Below are positions 7,091-8,662 of a stretch of DNA of 8,662 nucleotides, in pieces. The number at the start of each line of letters is the position of its first letter. The stretch's first letter is position 1. The translations under genes were made by a program, and so were the position numbers. Under the pieces are notes generated by a model, which saw only the letters and a program-made list of their open reading frames with translations, was not told where the DNA came from and made no database searches. Source of the DNA: Lentisphaerota bacterium (GTDB lineage Bacteria; Verrucomicrobiota; Lentisphaeria; Oligosphaerales; Oligosphaeraceae); contig JAAZIY010000237.1 of NCBI GenBank assembly GCA_012800625.1, forward strand, positions 1 to 8,662, read 5' to 3'.

Positions 7091-7153
7091 TTGGACGCCG
7101 ATTTATCCCGCGCCGAACCCCAAGCCGGAAACTTCTTGCGTCTTGGTGTCCAA
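7091..7153 (+). promoter_or_regulatory. Possible structured leader of metK
   Basis: TTGGACGCCGA at 7091-7101 pairs with TTGGTGTCCAA at 7143-7153 to give an 11-pair stem with two G-T wobbles. It closes a 41-base interior and ends 24 bases before the metK ribosome binding site. Such a closing stem is what a cis-regulatory RNA would need. The conserved core of SAM-I is absent, and I do not recognise the SAM-II, SMK-box or other known SAM classes. The rest of the gap, 6947-7090, holds only short inverted repeats (for example GTCAGGC at 6961 with GCCTGAC at 6998) and no clear promoter. Confidence 0.35.
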
Positions 7154-7189
7154 AAAATTTGACTGCGGTTAATTGTTGAAAGGTATTTT

Positions 7190-8380
7190 ATGTTGCGCAG
7201 CGAGCAAAGCTTTATCTTCACTTCCGAATCGGTGTCCGAGGGGCATCCTGACAAGGTCTGCGACCAGGTTTCCGATGCGATTTTAGACGCCTGCCTGGCG
7301 GCGGATCCTGAAAGCCGGGTTGCCTGCGAGGTTTTGGCCACCACTGACTATATGCTGTTGGCCGGCGAGATCAGCTGCCGTGAAAAGATTGACTACGAAA
7401 AAGTGGCCCGGCAGGTGGTGCGCGACATAGGCTATAACAGCCGGGAGCTGGGCTTTGCCGCCGACACCCTGAGGCTGGACTGCCGCATCAAGGAGCAGTC
7501 CGCCGACATTGCCCAGGGGGTCAATGCCGATACCAGCCAGAGCGGCGAGCAGGGCGCCGGCGACCAGGGCATGATGTTCGGATTCGCCTGCTCGGACACC
7601 GAATGCCTGATGCCGGCTCCGCTGCACTACGCACATCGCATCATGCAGAGACTGGCTCAGCTGCGCCATCAGGAGCCGGAAAAATATGCCTTTCTGAAGC
7701 CGGACGCCAAGGCCCAGGTGGCCCTGCTCTACGAACAGGGTCGCCCCAGCCGGCTTTGTAGCCTCCTGGTCTCGCATCAGCATGATGCGCAGATGCGCGA
7801 AGAGCAGCTGCGCGCCCTGGTGGACCAGGTGGTGCACGAGCTGCTGCCCGCCGAACTGCTGCAAGGGGTCAGCGCGGATGACTATCTGATCAACCCCACC
7901 GGACGCTTTGTTATAGGCGGCCCGCAGGGAGACACCGGCCTGACCGGGCGCAAGATCATCGTTGACAGCTATGGCGGCATGGGACGGCATGGCGGCGGCG
8001 CCTTCTCCGGCAAGGACCCCTCGAAGGTGGACCGCTCGGCCAGCTATATGGCGCGCTACGCCGCCAAGAATATCGTGGCCGCCGGCCTGGCGCGGAGCTG
8101 CGAGATACAGGTGGCCTATGCCATAGGAGTGGCCAGGCCGGTGAGCATCAATGTCAATACTTTCGGCAGCGGCAAATATGAGGACGCCAGGCTCTCCGAG
8201 CTGCTGCGCCAAGGCAAGATTTTCGACTTTAGACCGGCTCAGATCATTGAGGCTCTGGAACTGAAGAAGCCGCAAGGCTGGTCTTATCGTGAAACCGCCA
8301 ACTACGGGCATTTCGGTAGAGAGCAGTTTCCCTGGGAAAAAACCGACAAGATCGAGTTTCTGAAAGCCGCTCTTGCTTAG
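7190..8380 (+). CDS. metK: S-adenosylmethionine synthetase (methionine adenosyltransferase)
   Basis: This enzyme (EC 2.5.1.6) joins methionine and ATP to make S-adenosylmethionine, releasing phosphate and diphosphate, in the cytoplasm as a dimer or tetramer. The 396-residue product has the full family length and all hallmark segments. FTSESVSEGHPDK (10-22) carries the ATP-binding histidine. The loop GAGDQGMMFG (122-131) holds the classic hexapeptide. GGPQGDTGLTGRKIIVDSYG (243-262) comes next. The glycine-rich P-loop GGGAFSGKDPSKVDRS (268-283) carries the catalytic lysines and aspartates. YAIGVARPVSI (310-320) lies in the C-terminal domain. ATG 7190 follows GAAAGG (7178-7183) at six bases. It stands alone as a transcription unit, with a possible leader structure upstream and a terminator-like hairpin 39 bases after its TAG stop. 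Its codons are G+C-rich and the frame is intact. Confidence 0.98.
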   Translation: MLRSEQSFIFTSESVSEGHPDKVCDQVSDAILDACLAADPESRVACEVLATTDYMLLAGEISCREKIDYEKVARQVVRDIGYNSRELGFAADTLRLDCRIKEQSADIAQGVNADTSQSGEQGAGDQGMMFGFACSDTECLMPAPLHYAHRIMQRLAQLRHQEPEKYAFLKPDAKAQVALLYEQGRPSRLCSLLVSHQHDAQMREEQLRALVDQVVHELLPAELLQGVSADDYLINPTGRFVIGGPQGDTGLTGRKIIVDSYGGMGRHGGGAFSGKDPSKVDRSASYMARYAAKNIVAAGLARSCEIQVAYAIGVARPVSINVNTFGSGKYEDARLSELLRQGKIFDFRPAQIIEALELKKPQGWSYRETANYGHFGREQFPWEKTDKIEFLKAALA

Positions 8381-8420
8381 GACACGAAGACACACGAAGA
8401 TACACTAAGACACACGAAGG
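8381..8420 (+). repeat. 10-bp-period array 5 (four units)
   Basis: Units GACACGAA, GACACACGAA, GATACACTAA and GACACACGAA begin directly after the TAG stop of metK with no spacer, and the last base enters the stem of the following terminator-like hairpin. The third unit equals the third unit of array 1. Confidence 0.85.
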
Positions 8421-8452
8421 GCTTATGCGGCGCCGCAGGCGCCGCATAAGCC
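8420..8452 (+). terminator. Terminator-like hairpin of metK
   Basis: GGCTTATGCGGCGCC at 8420-8434 and GGCGCCGCATAAGCC at 8438-8452 form a perfect 15-base-pair stem with a GCA triloop. A TTTT followed by T-rich bases begins about nine bases beyond the stem, so the U-tract is late and the termination strength uncertain. Position right after metK supports the call. Confidence 0.65.
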
Positions 8453-8572
8453 GCTTGCCTGTTTTAGTTTGTTGGGAAAAGGGAGTCAGACAAAACAGAA
8501 AAATCGATGAAATAGCATGAAAAACGCAAGTTTCTTGCTGAAATTTCAATTTTTTCTTGAGAGTCTCTCACA

Positions 8573-8629
8573 TGGTGCCCCGAAGGGGCAACCTAATGTC
8601 CATTTGGTGCCCCGAAGGGGCAACCTAAT
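8573..8629 (+). repeat. Two direct copies of a 25-bp hairpin repeat
   Basis: Identical 25-base copies lie at 8573-8597 and 8605-8629, separated by seven bases. Each contains TGCCCC-GAA-GGGGCA, a six-pair stem with a GAA triloop, followed by ACCTAAT. Together with the hairpin at 8648-8662 they look like the start of a longer noncoding repeat element cut by the window edge. The stretch 8453-8572 before them is A+T-rich and holds no gene that I can support. Confidence 0.85.
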
Positions 8630-8647
8630 AAAGCCCAGGGTAAGCGA

Positions 8648-8662
8648 GGCTCCGCAGGAGCC
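8648..8662 (+). repeat. Hairpin with GCA triloop at the window edge
   Basis: GGCTCC (8648-8653) and GGAGCC (8657-8662) pair around GCA. It follows the two 25-bp repeats by 18 bases and is probably part of the same element, which continues outside the window. Confidence 0.6.

Noticed and set aside
6947..7189. SAM-I riboswitch before metK
   Set aside because: The conserved core expected for that class is not present in the gap.
7283..8395. Long open frame opposite metK (370 residues)
   Set aside because: It is an antisense shadow of a certain gene in G+C-rich DNA and shows no family signature.
8573..8629. The two 25-bp repeats as a CRISPR
   Set aside because: Only two copies with a seven-base gap, far shorter than any spacer, and no cas gene is present.
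1..8662. tRNA or rRNA genes
   Set aside because: No cloverleaf with the T-arm consensus and no recognisable rRNA segment was seen in any gap.

Overview
This window comes from a bacterium with a fairly G+C-rich genome and many short intergenic repeats. The repeat-filled gaps, the secreted proteins built from repeated beta-sandwich (DUF11-like) domains and the DUF4143 ATPase would suit an environmental or gut lineage of the PVC type (Lentisphaerota, Verrucomicrobiota or relatives). That placement is a guess from general style; nothing in the window proves it.

Layout from left to right. Positions 1-257 hold no gene but a cluster of REP-like palindromes around a 10-bp-period array. Positions 258-3331 (minus) encode a large secreted multidomain protein, and 3614-4125 (minus) a small secreted protein that resembles its last domain. 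Each is broken near its N-terminus by an apparent single-base loss. A 40-bp perfect palindrome, probably a terminator, lies between them. Positions 4392-5552 (plus) encode an AAA_14/DUF4143 ATPase, more A+T-rich than its neighbours and preceded by a long hairpin. Positions 5600-6814 (minus) encode a major facilitator superfamily transporter. Positions 7190-8380 (plus) encode S-adenosylmethionine synthetase (metK), the one clear housekeeping gene, followed by a terminator-like hairpin. Positions 8453-8662 hold hairpin-forming direct repeats that run to the window edge.

The genes do not form one operon or pathway. Orientation alternates, and the two secreted-protein genes are the only functionally related pair. 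The strongest unexplained signal lies in the gaps. Five of the six intergenic spaces carry an array of degenerate 10-bp units (roughly GRCACACKAA), often starting within a few bases of a start or stop codon, and two arrays sit between inverted repeats. No tRNA, rRNA, CRISPR array, transposase or recognisable riboswitch was found.
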